Of a stretch of 64,000 bases of DNA, positions 9,731 to 21,198 are shown one piece after another. The number at the start of each line of letters is the position of its first letter. The first letter of the stretch is position 1. The DNA lies in assembly GCA_032871835.1 (NCBI GenBank), contig CM065297.1:36333098-36397097 (forward strand), written 5' to 3'. The notes under the pieces are model-generated. The model made no database searches and was not told the DNA's origin. It saw nothing but the letters and a program-made list of their open reading frames with translations. The translations under genes were made by a program, and so were the position numbers. The stretch comes from Dipteronia dyeriana (Eukaryota > Streptophyta > Magnoliopsida > Sapindales > Sapindaceae).

Positions 9731-10991
9731 TAGACTGAATAAGAATGAATTCAACTTGCATTTAGGCAATGGAGCATTGGTGTCTACTAGTGTACTGGGA
9801 GATATTAGAATCAATTTAGATTTTTACATGCATTTAGTTTTAATAAATGTTTATTATGTACCACAATTCAAGAGGAATTTTATTTCGGTCTCTTGTCTAA
9901 ATAAATTTGGATATTCAGTTACTTTTAATAAAGGTTTTATTATTAGTAAGAATAACAAATTTGTGTGTAAAGGTACATTGGAAAACTATTCTATTTGCAT
10001 AGAAATATCTCTCACTTGCTAGACACGGAATCAATGGAACCTAATCATAAAAGAGTAAAATTATCAAAAGATGAAACCTACCTATGGCATTTATGCCTAG
10101 GTCATATTAACCTTATTAGGATTAAAAGATTGGTAAGTGACGGACCTCTAAGTGACTTAAAGGTTGATGATCTACCAACTTGTGAATCTTGTTTGGATGG
10201 TAAAATGACAAAAAGGTCGCTTATGACTAAAGGCACAAGAGCCATCGAATGTTCAGGATTGATACACACTGATGTGTGTAGACCTATGAGCATTCAAGCA
10301 AGAGGTGGATATGAGTATTTTGTCATTTTCATGGATGATTACTCAAGATTTGGCTATGTGTATCTTATGATACATAAGTCGGATAATTTTTACATGTTCA
10401 AAGCATTTAAAGCTGAAGTAGAAAATCAGATTGAGAAACGTATAAAAATCTTGAGGTCTGATCGTGTTGGAGAATATCTATCTGGTGAGTTTCAACGATA
10501 TCTTATTGATAATGGGATAATTTCTCAATTTTCTACACCAGGAACACCTCAACAAAATGGGGTGGCAGAAAGGAGAAATATAACTCTTTTGGATATGGTT
10601 AGGTCTATGTTGAGTTATTAAATGCTCCCTAATTCTTTTTGGGGATATACCGCAATGTTCATTCTAAATGATGTACCATCTAAGTCAGTTCCTAAAACAC
10701 ATGAGTTATGGACCAGGCGAAAGCCTAGTTTACAACACTTAAGGATGTTTGGATGTCCTGCACACGTGTTAAAAGGAAAGACAAAAAAGATGGAGTCCAT
10801 TCAGAAACATGCATATTTGTTGGGTATCCAAAAGAACAAAAGGATATTTTTTTTATAATCCTTCATATCTTAAAATATTTGTTTCGACAAATGCTGAATT
10901 TCCAGAACATGACTATATGAATAATTTTGTGCCTAAAAGTAGAACTGTCATGAATGAGCTTTTAGAAGATACAATTCCACAAGAGGTTTAG
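9731..10991 (+). pseudogene. pol: Ang-1 pre-integrase and integrase region (broken)
   Basis: The part after the protease deletion begins LGNGALVSTSVLGDI and NVYYVPQFKRNFISVS. The GAG-pre-integrase domain is at 10060-10220 (YLWHLCLGHINLIRIKRL, TCESCLDGKMTKR), followed by the integrase core: first Asp in IHTDVCRPM, second in LRSDRVGEY, Glu in QQNGVAERRN, so the DDE triad survives. The usual RSDRGGE reads RSDRVGE here and also in Ang-6. Frame breaks fall at 10020, 10621 (stop after MLSY, then loss of several residues before TAMFILND) and 10860. The C-terminal part ends near 10991 at LLEDTIPQEV. It would have inserted the cDNA into the genome. Confidence 0.86.
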
Positions 10992-12253
10992 CAACCAAAC
11001 CCAATTGTAAGTTCCGTACAAACACAAGATCAACAATCTACCATACCTCGTCGTAGTGGGAGGGTTAGTAGATAACCTGAATGATACATCGGTCAAGGAG
11101 AATCTATAGAGAATCTATAGAGAATCTCCCGAACGACGATGATCCCTATATGTACAAGAAAGCAATGGAAGATGTTGATTATCACCATTGGCAAAAGGCA
11201 ATGCAATCCGAAATTGAATCTATGTGTAAAAACAAAGTCTGGTCTATTGTAGACTTGCCTAAAGGGATAAAACCCGTCGGGTGTAAGTGGGTATACAAGA
11301 GGAATGGATGTAAATTTTGAAACCTTTAAAGCTAGATTGGTAGTAAAGGTTATACACAGATGGAAGGTATCGATTATGAAGAAACCTTTTCTCCTGTGGC
11401 CATGTTTAAATCCATTAGGATACTCTTATCCATTGTAGCATATCTAGACCTAGAGATTTGGCAAATGGATGTCATGACAACTTTCCATAATGGAAGTCTT
11501 GACGAAATCATCTACATGATGCAACCAGAAGGATTCATTGAAAAATGCCAAGAGGAAAGGGTATGCAAGTTGTAAAGATCCATATATGGATTGAAGCAAG
11601 CATCCAGATCATATAACATAAGGTTTGATCAAGCCATGAAAAGTTTTGGATTTTTTCAAAACCTTGATGAACCTTGAGTATATAAAAGGATTAAAGGCAA
11701 CAAATTGGTTTTCTTTGTTCTTTACGTTGATGATATACTACTCATCAGAAATGATGTAGGTGTGTTGACATCAGTAAAAGAATGGCTTGCAAAACATTTT
11801 AATATGAAGGACTTAGAAGAAGCAAGTTATATTCTAGGTATCCAAGTCATAAGGGATAGAAAGAATAGAACGATTACATTATCCCAAGCTTCATACATAA
11901 ATAAAATCTTTTCTAGGTTTTCCATGCAAGATTCCAAGAAAGGTATATTACCTTTCAAACATGGAATCAAACTTTCTCAAGAACAAGTTCCTAATAATGA
12001 GCATGAAGAGCAATCCACGAGTAGGGTTCCATATGCATCGGAAGTTGGAAGTCTCATGTATGCAATGCTTTGTACCAGACCAGATATTTGCTTTACTATG
12101 GTCATAGTTATCAGGTTTCAATCGAAACCTGATCCTAATCACTGGACGACAGTCAAGCATATTTTCAAGTATCTTAGGAGAACGAGAGATTATGTGCTTG
12201 TAAACTCTGGAGGGGATTTAATTCCCGTTGGGTATACATATTCTGATTTTTAG
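10992..12253 (+). pseudogene. pol: Ang-1 reverse transcriptase (broken)
   Basis: This is the copia RT domain. Visible blocks are WQKAMQSEIESMCKNKVWSI (11190), KGIKPVGCKWVYKRN (11260), a frameshift near 11310, then [19 protein letters not shown] (11365), [14 protein letters not shown] (11465), SIYGLKQASRS (11580) and the catalytic box YVDDILLI (11725), which is intact. GIQVIRDRKN and the CTRPDICFT block (12070) follow. Damage includes the frameshift near 11310, TAA near 11573, a stop near 11679 and TAG at 12251. The catalytic Asp pair is kept here, unlike in Ang-6. Confidence 0.88.
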
Positions 12254-12695
12254 TAAGATTCTGACTCCAGGAGATCAACATCAGGATCTATGTTTACTAT
12301 TGGAGGATGGGTAGTCACATGGAGGAGTATCAAGCAATCTTGTATTACTGATTCCACCATGGAAGCCGAGTATGTTGCATGCGAGACTGCTAAAGAGGCT
12401 GTGTGGCTCCACCAATTCTTGATTGACTTAGAACTGGTTCCAGATGTGAATAAACAGATCATTATCTATTATGACAATAGTGGAGAAGTGGCTAATTCGA
12501 GAGAACCAAGAAGTCATAAGAGAGTGAAACACATTGAAAAAAAGTATCACCTTCTAAGGGAAATTATGGATAGGGGTGACGTGACGATTACCAAAATCGC
12601 GTCAGCAGATAATCTAGCGGATCCCTTTGTAAAGGCTCTTCCACAAAAGAGTTTTGATGGGCATATAGAGAACATGGGGATGAAAGATATGACAT
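12254..12695 (+). pseudogene. pol: Ang-1 RNase H domain
   Basis: Copia-type RNase H: RRSTSGSMFTIGGWVVTWRS, DSTMEAEYVACETAKEAVWL (catalytic Glu in the MEAEY box), IIIYYDNSGEVANSREP (catalytic Asp) and ASADNLADPFVKALP near the end. The open stretch continues past the domain through the 3' LTR remnant into the Sire-A1 gag tail, an artefact of the deletion that brought the two together. No purine tract is left downstream. Confidence 0.88.
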
Positions 12696-12700
12696 CTAGA

Positions 12701-12723
12701 GTTTTGAATCGGTTTTTCCTACA
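12701..12723 (+). repeat. Ang-1 3' LTR remnant (last 23 bp)
   Basis: GTTTTGAATCGG then TTTTTCCTACA matches the last bases of the 5' LTR (7586-7608 region) with few differences. About 2.3 kb of LTR and the 3' UTR have been deleted while the terminal bases stay at the insertion boundary. Confidence 0.8.
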
Positions 12724-13300
12724 ACAAGCTCAACCAAGGAAGCAATCAAGTCATGTTCAACAACAAAGAAGAAAAGATCCTCAACAACTACCAAGACAAC
12801 CACAAAGACATGGGAAGGCTCCAATGCATCCTCGAGGTTATGCTATGATTCCTAACTTCATTCCTACATGTCATTTTTATGGTATTGATGGTCATATTAG
12901 ACTAAATTGCTTTAGATATATTAAATTGTGTAGAATTGAAAGCATGATAGAGAAGAAAAAGACTAAAGCCAAGATGCATGTCACTAGGAAAATTGAAACA
13001 CTTTTGCATGATCCTAGGACATCTAGAGCCCATGTACCATTGACCACTAAGAAAGAGAATTTTTCACCTAGATGGATTAGATGAGATGAACACTTTTTCC
13101 ATGTTGCACAAATTGCCTTGAAAGCCAATTCTTCTAATCTTTGGTATTTGGATAGTGGGTGCTCTAGGCACATGATGGGTGATAAGAGTTTCTTTGAGAC
13201 TCTTGTCATGGAGGATGGAGGTAATGTCATCTTTGGTGATGGACCCAAGAAGAAAGTTAAAGGGAAAGGAACCATTTCAATTCCCAGATTACCCTAATTT
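12724..13300 (+). pseudogene. pol: Sire-A1 gag tail and protease
   Basis: Gag resumes after Ang-1 with a basic Gln/Arg-rich stretch (AQPRKQSSHVQQQRRKD) and a second knuckle at 12869-12910: CHFYGIDGHIRLNC, in which the second Cys is now Tyr. A Lys-rich linker leads, after a TGA at 13084, to the aspartic protease block WYLDSGCSRHMMGD (13142-13183) with catalytic DSG intact. The following FGDGPKKKVKGKGTI and LISISHLSDEGL match the C-terminal protease/linker of copia polyproteins. A TAA at about 13297 breaks the frame. Confidence 0.87.
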
Positions 13301-14500
13301 TCCAATGCTCTGTATGTTGATGGCCTTATAGCTAATTTAATAAGCATTTCACATCTTAGTGATGAAGGACTTTCCGTCTTGTTTAGCAAAAATGATTGCT
13401 CTATTCTATTTCCCAATGGACAAACCTTGCTAAAAGGCAGAGATCTAGCGACAATTGTTATTATCTTGAAGCTAGAGTAGTCTCTTGCAATGTGTCCAAG
13501 GATGAGCAAATTAAGTTATGGCATGAAATACTTTGCTACATGAACTATTGGGATTTACGAATCTTAGATAAGTTCAATGTTTTGCGAGGCCTACCCAAGT
13601 TTAGGAAGAAAGCCAATGGTGTGTGTGGACCTTGCCAACAAGGGAAACAAACCAAGAGCATGCACAAAAAAGGGAAAGTATCTCTCTACCAAAGAGCCTC
13701 TAGAGCTTCTTCACATGGATCTTATGGGTCCCACGCAAACCGAGAGTTTAGGTGGAAAGAGATACATTTTTGTTTGTGCAGATGATTTCTCTAGGTACAC
13801 AAGGACTTATTTTCTTAGAGAAAAATCTGAAACTTTTGACAAGTTTAAAATGATTTGTACTAAAATTCAAAATGAAATGAACTCAAATATTAAAAGCATT
13901 TAACGGATCAGGAGTGACCATGGGAAGGAGTTTGAGAATGCTCATTTTGAAAACTATTGCAATATTATAGGCATTTCTCATGAGTTTTCGGCTCCTAGAC
14001 ACCTCAACAAAATGGAATTATTGTGAGGAAGAAAAGGGTCCTTCAAGAGATGACCCGTGTGATGTTGCTTAGCAACAATGTCCCTAGGAACCTTTAGGCT
14101 GAAGCCATCGATACGGCGTGCTATATAGGAAATAGAGTCTTTCTAAGGCCCTATACTAGGCAAACCTCCTATGAGTTATGGAAGGGTAGAAAGCCAAATG
14201 TTAGCTACTTTCACACCTTTGGAAACAAATGCTACAATGACCGAGATAACCTTGGCAAATTTGATGCTAAGAGTGATGAGGGAATTTTAATTGGCTATGC
14301 TTTGAATAGTAGAGCCTATAGAGTTTTCAATTTGAAGACTTGGACGGTCAAGGAATCGTCTAATGTTGTCATTGATGATACAAGGCTCAAGTCTAATGAC
14401 CATGAGTAGGAGGTAGATATAGTTGAAATTTCTCCCTTAGAAAAGGTTGTGGAGATTCCTAATGGTGGAAAATCTAATTTTGATGATGATATCACACATC
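13301..14500 (+). pseudogene. pol: Sire-A1 pre-integrase and integrase (broken)
   Basis: The GAG-pre-integrase region is at 13500-13660 (LWHEILCYMNYWDL, then CGPCQQGKQTKS after a frameshift). The integrase core at 13700-14080 shows LLHMDLMGPTQTESLGGKRY (first Asp) and FVCADDFSRYTRTYFLREKS, a stop at 13901, then RSDHGKEFEN (second Asp). In the frame that reads PQQNGII the expected catalytic Glu codon at 14023-14025 is GTG (Val). Multiple frameshifts follow. The C-terminal part (14260-14450) still shows FDAKSDEGILIGYA-like sequence in one frame. An inactive integrase. Confidence 0.85.
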
Positions 14501-15300
14501 CTATTGATAGAGTTCCTCACTTGAACTCTAATGAACCCGCTCCATGGGTTAAGAAACTCCATGATAAAGATGATATCGTTGGAGAAGTTAATGAGGGTGT
14601 TAAGACTTGGCGTCAAATGGCTAATCTAATTAGCTACACTTGCTACACCTCTCAAATAGAAACCCAAGAAAGTTGACAAAGCCTTAAAGAATGAATTTTG
14701 GGTTCTTCCTATGTAAGAAGAGCTTATCCAATTCGAAAGGGATGAGGTTTGGACTCTAGTTCGTAGGCCTAAGAACACTAATGTGACAAGCACAGAGGGC
14801 TTGGTATGAGTGCCTCACTCAATTTCTTATTGACAATGGCTATACAAGGGGTAGTGTTGACAAGACTCTATTCATCAAGAAAGACAAAGATGAGCTCTTT
14901 ATAGATCAAATCTATGCTGATGATATAGTTTTTGGCTCCACCAATAACACCAAAGTCCAACAATTTATTGATGTTATTGCTCATGAGTTTGAAATGAACC
15001 TTATTAATGAGCTAAGTTACTTTCTAGGTTTGTAAATTAAGTAAATGGATGAGGGGATCTTCATATACCAAGCTAAATATGCCAAAAACCAAGTGAAGAA
15101 ATTTGTCCGTCAAAATGCCAAACATTGAGATACACTCATGAGTACAACTTTGAAGCTAAGCAAGGATGCTAGTGGTAAAAGTATGGACCATACTTTGTAT
15201 CGTGGCATGATTGGTAGCTTGCTCTATTTGACCGCAAGTAGGCCTGATATCTCTTTTATTGTGGACGTGTATGCTAGTTACTAATCGGATCCTAAGGAGT
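14501..15300 (+). pseudogene. pol: Sire-A1 reverse transcriptase with large internal deletion
   Basis: The first RT block ERDEVWTLVRRPKNTN (14735) is joined at about 14780-14795 to AQRAWYECLTQF, so the palm part holding the K-W-V-Y-K, ETFAPVAR and MDVKSAFLNG blocks is gone. The remainder is in order: GSVDKTLFIKKDKDELF, YADDIVFGSTNN with both catalytic Asp (14919-14933), SYFLGL, a stop, then ASRPDISFIVDVYAS (15237). Stops occur at 15033, 15126 and 15283. Non-functional. Confidence 0.87.
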
Positions 15301-15859
15301 CCTATATCTCTTCCGTTAAGAGAATCATTCGATATGTGAATGGGACATCCAACTATGGGATTTGGTACTCTTTTAACACTAATGCTAGTCTTGTAGGATT
15401 TAGTGATGCGGATTGGACAGGATATTGTGATGATAGAAAAAGTACATTGGGCTGTTTTTTTTCCTTGGGAATAACCTAGTATCTTGGTTTTGCAAGAAGC
15501 AAATTTCAATTTCCTTGTCTACGGTTGAGGCCGAAAACAGAGCTGCGGGGAGTGGATGCCCACAACTCTTTTGGATGAAGCAAATGCTAGTCGACTATGG
15601 ATTCATTCAAGGTACTCATACTCTCTTTTGTGATAACATGAGTGCTATTATTATTTCCAAGAATCCGGTTCAACATTCAAGAACTAAGCATATAGAAATC
15701 CACCATCATTTCATTAGGGAACTAATTGAGAATAAATGCATAGTACTTGAGCATGTGAGTACTAATGATCAACTAGCAGATATATTTACTAAACCCTTAG
15801 ATGTTACTCAATTCAAAACTCTTAGTAGATCTATTGGGATTTGTCTCATAGGGTGATAA
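15301..15859 (+). pseudogene. pol: Sire-A1 RNase H domain
   Basis: Copia RNase H: GFSDADWTGYCDDRKST (15398), a small frameshift in the CFF stretch near 15460, SISLSTVEAENRAAGSGCPQ (catalytic Glu in the VEAEN box; usual form TEAEY), then LFCDNMSAIIISKNPVQHSR (catalytic Asp), KHIEIHHHFIREL and STNDQLADIFTKPLD. It ends at TGA 15857-15859 after a GICLIG tail. This is the C-terminus of the polyprotein. Confidence 0.9.
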
Positions 15860-17076
15860 GTTCTTGTATTTGACCCCATATGGGGAACTCAAGCAAAGAG
15901 AGTTATTGTATACTTGTTGCATGGAAAAATTTGGAAATTTTTATGCTTCATTATTAATTGCTTGAGTAGCTTGGTTTCACTTGTATCATGTCATATTATA
16001 TTTTCTTCAATATGTGTGAACTCTGCTTTGATTACAATCCATGCCATATTTATGTTCAAATATGCATTTTTGGACTAGGAGATCTACATAGGAAGTACAT
16101 GTTGAATGACCTATAGTTATCTCCATGACATGGTGATTCTTTAATGACATGCAAATGAAAAATGAAATAGCATGAATTGATAATTGCATTTGTTAAATGC
16201 AAAACAATGTGTGAAAATGCTAGTGAGACTCAAATGGTTAATCATTGTCTCCATTTCTTCATTAGTTAAACATGGCTACCATCATACGGGTATTTTACCG
16301 AAAAAAATCAAATAGGGTGTAAAGTCGCTCATGTCATATTTTACTTATAAAGTTGGATATAGTGCTCTTAAAACTTGACACATATGGAAACTCTATATCC
16401 TTGCTTCTCTCATGGCAAATGGTGAAATTGGTTTGAAGTCTATTGGAAACCTTTATTATTTGCTTTGCCAAATACCATTGTTTTGGACTTGAATGCAACA
16501 TGTCTTGTATGCAAAGCATTTTTGATTTACACATTCTCTTAAAATTGATCTCCTTGTTTCTCTCTTATTAATTGAGTTGCATAAATATGGCGTATATGAT
16601 TATGCAAATATCGTATATGCTTCTCTCTCTATTTGCCTTGAGTGACCTGGTTGGGGACTACTCCTTTGCCTATACCATTGAAAAAAGGGGGAGTAGCATA
16701 TGGTTTAAGGGGGAGTAGTACATGTCATGTTGGGGAGATTACATTTAGGGGGATTAACCATTTGGGCATTACCCTTTGATGATGAGCATTGCATTCACAT
16801 GCGTTGTATGATGTTGTCCTTATTTTTTCCTAAATGCAAATGCTTTTTATTTTCAGTTGATCATCTCACATACACTTGGTTTGGAAACTGTATTGGTCTT
16901 TGTTTTATGTGTAGGGTTGATAATTCTACAAGAGATTGAAGATTAAAGATTGAGAAGAACTGAAGTTTTTTTTACGTCTATTTGTAATGTAGAATATCTT
17001 CCCGGTTCTTTATTTGTTCTTTTGTGTGGATCAATCTGAGTTGTGGTTTTGTCACGAAATAGCCAAATGGGGAGAT
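15860..17076 (+). other. Sire-A1 3' UTR with repeated polypurine tracts
   Basis: No convincing ORF. Purine tracts occur at 16681-16693, 16704-16713, 16731-16738 and 16745-16753, plus the terminal AAATGGGGAGAT at 17065-17076 next to the LTR. Several purine tracts before the 3' LTR is a known Sirevirus trait, and Sire-D shows the same arrangement. The sequence aligns loosely with the Sire-D 3' UTR and, reversed, with 44380-44927. Confidence 0.82.
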
Positions 17077-18711
17077 TGTAAAGTCCTCATTTACTGATTG
17101 GCTTATTTCTTGAACAATCCACATGTTGGGGTTTTTATGTAAGGGTAGCTTAGGCTCTTAAGACCTCAAGAGAAAAACAACCAAAGGTAAAAATCTAAGT
17201 GCTTGCTTGCTTTGAAGAGATTGTTGCACACACTCATATCTCATGCATAATTCTTGTTAATATATGTTGTGTGTTTATATATGTGCTTTCATAATTTGAT
17301 AACTCTTCCTGCATGTTTATTTTGATCAAATCTTTGCATTTGAAAAGACATGCATTATGCGTTGCTCTTACACACACACACACATTCTTCTAGCATTTGA
17401 ATTGTTATATTTGACTTGGTATGCTTATGTGCTTCATTGTCCTACCTTGCTTTCATTGTGTGTTTCGGTGTGGTGGATTTTTTTCAAGTTGAAAAAATCC
17501 ATAATAAGGTAATGCATGGGTCTATGCCTGGGGACCCTACCCGTGCAGTGAGAAGATTGAGAATTTAAATCTCTCGAAGTCAGGTCAATTCGTGTACACT
17601 TGCGTTGCTCTGGACCCACACAGTCTCGTGCATTTTACTAGATGAAATTTACATCTCACTGGTTGAAGCCAAAGCGCGGGCATTTACGCGGCATAGCACA
17701 AGTTTACAAGAGTCACTGCACTGGTCTGGACCCGCGCACAACCCACGTATTACGTAGATCTAGAAGATTTCATTAAAACGACAAAACTTCATTTTTGACC
17801 CATATAAATATGTCTTTTCAAATTTAGGTCATTTTAAGAGAGTTCAAATTTTCATTCTTTTCTTTTAGAACATCCTTCAAAAGAAAACTGTTCTAGGAAC
17901 TCACCTTTATACACTCAAAGCTTTTCCTTTGATCTTAATAACATCATCTTGAATCATTTAAGTCTATTTAGAGTGCATCCATACATGGTTATGCATCATC
18001 ATATCTTTTTTTGTAAGTCTCTCACTATCTTCATATAAGTTAAGTGTTTTTCTTACCAAAGCATCTCTTTTATGATTTGTATGCTCTTAGAATATAATAT
18101 AGATTCAAATATAGATTGTCTGTGATGAAATGATTGAGTGTTGTATTGTGATAGCTTCATAGGATTGTTTGATCTATGTTAGATAAGCCTTATGAACATG
18201 TCATTTTGCTCTTGATATTTAGGATTGTTTTATATGCCATCACATCATCCTGGATAAGCATCTAAGGTTCTCTGGCCTTGTTTGTTCTTTGAATATTTTC
18301 ATATATTCACATAGGTCATTTTATCTCTTCATTGAGAAGTAAGTCCTGTGTTGCTTCCAAGAGTAGGTTGCTTCAAGCACAAGCAAATTGGACTAGGTTC
18401 ACTCATACCTGGATTAGGTAGTGGTTGTGGGTTATTTATCGGGATTAGGTTGTAACACCATTATCATTAGTGGATTAAAGGTTCGAGTATGGCTCATTTA
18501 ATATCCAATGGCTTTTCTCAGTTGGAGGGTTTCTACGTATATCTCAAGTGTCTTTGATTATTTCGCACTTTTTGCACTTGTTATATTATTATGACTTGAT
18601 AGGGGTATTTTCATCTAAATTGGCCATTAAAGAAAATTGGGTAAATTTTTTGATTAAAATCTATTTACCTCACTCTAGATAAATATTAAACACACTATAA
18701 TAATTGTTTAA
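17077..18711 (+). repeat. Sire-A1 3' LTR (1635 bp)
   Basis: It starts TGTAAAGTCC and ends TTGTTTAA, with the family's terminal CA mutated to AA. It is flanked by GCACT at 18712-18716. A TATA box lies at 17803-17810. Confidence 0.92.
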
Positions 18712-19328
18712 GCACTTATGGTTACAAGTGTTATCATTTGAGCTATCAATGAGTACGATTATATAGCATAGTCTATCCCCGATGGTTTGTTGGTATTCTT
18801 TTGTTAATCGATGGAGGACTTTATTTATCTATATTGACATAGTGGTTCAATTTTTTAAATCTGAGTAGAATATCATCATATGGATATTTTGAGATATTGG
18901 ATATTAAATCATAACGTTAAGTTTCGATAGTGTCTATTGAAACATGGCTTCTGGACAAGTCAAAAAATCCATGTTCAAAATGTGGTCATAAGAGTAAATA
19001 TGGTAACTAGGAGAGCTATAGTCGGTCTATGAGCTTTTGGCAATTACTGGTATTTTTAAGGATACACTATCTCCAATAAGGTTGTCTAGGGTTTGAATGA
19101 GGAACATTTACTTATTCTGTCTTTATTTAGGAGTTCAATTTTAGTTTTTTAGTGGAATAAGCTAAAATTAATAGATCGAACCTAAGTGAATCATTTATTG
19201 ATTGTAATTAGGTTATGTCTATTTAAACTTAAATTTAGATAGCCAACCAAGATCCCCAACGCACACGAAATTGCATGGATCACTTGATATATTCTACCAA
19301 ACTAATTTCTGGGTCCATCTAGAATTGT

Positions 19329-19526
19329 TTTCGGATTTTGGAATCCAAATTTTTTCAGAGAGGTGTGGTCATGTGTGATCAAGACACACGGTAACTCTTT
19401 AAATACCTGGAATGGCGGCCCTATTGTTGTGCGATTAGCATTTCATTATTATGTTAAGAATTAATCTGCACATTTTAATTAAAAGAATTGTTAAATTATA
19501 TTAATGTGTTAATTTAAGGCATGTGG
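19329..19526 (+). other. Extra ~195 bp segment inside Ang-X
   Basis: Compared with Ang-1 (near 6390) and Ang-6 (near 56520), the sequence between CTAGAATTG and GGCATGTGGAC is ~195 bp longer here. The extra part is not seen in the other Ang LTRs and shows no clear target duplication, inverted ends or ORF. Origin unknown: an insertion, or older LTR sequence lost from the others. Confidence 0.5.
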
Positions 19527-19813
19527 ACTTTTTTTTTTTAAGAATGTGTCTAGTTCACAGGTTAACTTTTTATTAAAGTACAATGGGTTTAATAAAATGG
19601 GAAAAAAATATCTTGTCCATGGTATATGCTCTGGTAGCAAGGCTAAAGTTATTAGCCTAATATATTGTTTTCATTTTATTATTTATTTAAACGGAAAATA
19701 ATTAATTAATTATTTAATTAAAAGTCAAAATCTTTTTCTTAGTAGGAGAAGGTCTCCTAGTGTCATACTATTGTTTGTAGTATGATAAATATCAAACAGT
19801 TTATTTTATAAGT

Positions 19814-20694
19814 TGTTGATGTCAATTTCTAGATGCGTGAGAAAATTCAACAAGATTGGATTTTAGCAGCGATTTCAAAGAGAAAGAGAAGGAGAAAGTA
19901 ATTGGGCACAAGTTTTATGTGGTAAATCTCCGCTGACCGGAGAAACGTCCACGGGTGGTTGAATAAACAGCCAGCCAAAATCCACTATTGAAAAAGATTT
20001 TCAACTCTCGATCTCTCTTTCTTCTCTCTATATTTGCTATATCTTTTTCTATCTCTTTGTGACGAAATTATGGGTCTATTTATATGTGCATAGAACCCTA
20101 ATCCTTTTTGTATAAGTAATAAAAGATCTTTGTATTTAATTATGATTGGTTACTTGTTCAAAGTAGTTTATCTTTTTTCCTATTTCGAAGACTTGTATAA
20201 AGATCGAACTCTAGTGATATAGTCCGGTTAGGACTTATTTCCTTATAAATGCGCAGTCTTTTTTAAAGAAATAAAATTGTTGCCTGATTTGGAACCCTTT
20301 CTGTTTGGTATTCTATTCATCTTGGAATTCTTCTTTGATATGGACATATTTGCGTATTTTAACGACCCTTGATTTGTGTGCGAGTTATACGCTGGGCTTT
20401 TTTATTCGGGTTTCTTCATGTTTAACCCGAGTAGAACCTGATGTTAGCTGGTCCCGAATGACATCATCTGATCCCGAGTAGAACATGTCATTAGCTAACC
20501 CCAAACGTCGTTAACTGACGCCGAGTAGTATATGACGTCAGTTGACCCAGAGTAGGTTTTGTTCAATATTTGTTTATTCGGGTTCCTCTTTGGAAATCTT
20601 ACGAGATGTTTCTGAATGCCTATTTGGATGTCCACCTTGCAATTTTATCCTCTTTGTCATTGACGTGTACTTCTGATAAAATTTACATACGACA
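19814..20694 (-). repeat. Tat-1 3' LTR (881 bp)
   Basis: On the plus strand it runs TGTTGATGTC to CATACGACA. It aligns end to end with 35551-36432 and with the solo LTR 47011-47891. It contains a CTATTTATA (minus-strand TATA) near 20077, repeated CCCGAGTAG motifs at 20420-20560 and TGACGTCA at 20533-20540. Confidence 0.93.
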
Positions 20695-20706
20695 ATACCC
20701 CTTTTA
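20695..20706 (-). other. Polypurine tract of Tat-1
   Basis: Minus strand AAAAGGGGTATT lies directly before the 3' LTR. It is the plus-strand primer site for cDNA synthesis and confirms the element's orientation. Confidence 0.8.
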
Positions 20707-21198
20707 AATATTTTTGCCGAACAAGGTTTCGTTCTGGGCAAATGTATTTTAATCAACCCTTCAATTTTTACATCTCTTTAATGCCAGGGTAAATGTCTTG
20801 TCATAATGGCGAGTCTTAATGGTGACCATGTAAATTCAATTTGCCTCCTCACGCGAGATCTCAATGATTGCGACGTTTTGGAGTTCTGACGTCCTTGGTC
20901 AGTTCTTCTCTTAACACGTGTCCTCTACCGTTTCATTTTTCGATACCATTTATGAGAATCGACCTACGTGTCTCCAAGTGCGCCACATACGTCATCAAAT
21001 TTTTCTTTGATTTTTCCCGCCTTGAGATCCTAGGGTTTCGTGCTATTACCCTTTTAAATTCTCCACTGAAAGGAGTTACATTGGTTCATTCTTAGAGACT
21101 CAAACCAGAAACTTTCTGGTCAAGATTTCTTTGCGCCGAAAATCCCTATTCTCCGTTGAAGATTTTATATCAGGCTTCTTCATTCAAGGTTAGTTTTA
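20707..21198. other. Tat-1 region between purine tract and antisense ORF
   Basis: No ORF with recognisable sequence. It would hold the 5' leader and any promoter of the antisense gene; I cannot point to a clear TATA box. Confidence 0.5.

Larger units (their letters stand above)
5289..12723 (+). mobile_element. Ang-1: Angela/Tork-like copia element nested in Sire-A1 gag
   Basis: It has a 5' LTR 5289-7608, primer site 7611, leader, gag, integrase, RT and RNase H in copia order, then only the last ~23 bp of a 3' LTR (12701-12723). The flanks CCATG (5284-5288) and ACAAG (12724-12728) match at 3 of 5 positions, fitting a decayed target duplication whose original was perhaps CCAAG. The Sire-A1 gag frame runs across the site from the KKPIS region to AQPRKQ. 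The protease is absent. The integrase wording (MRSMLSY-type box, KSDxF, GYPKGTKGYYFY-type box in relatives) suggests the Angela/TAR/Tork group; this is inference from memory of the family. Confidence 0.88.
1815..18711 (+). mobile_element. Sire-A1: full-length Sirevirus-like copia element with nested Ang-1
   Basis: Both LTRs are present (1815-3464 and 17077-18711), with a primer site, gag, PR, INT, RT, RNase H, a 1.2 kb 3' UTR with several purine tracts, and a 5 bp target duplication. Without the nested Ang-1 it is about 9.5 kb, a usual size for Sireviruses. By eye the LTRs differ at roughly 15-20 of the first ~290 positions, so the insertion is not recent. Every coding domain carries stops, frameshifts or deletions, so it cannot move by itself. 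Confidence 0.92.
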
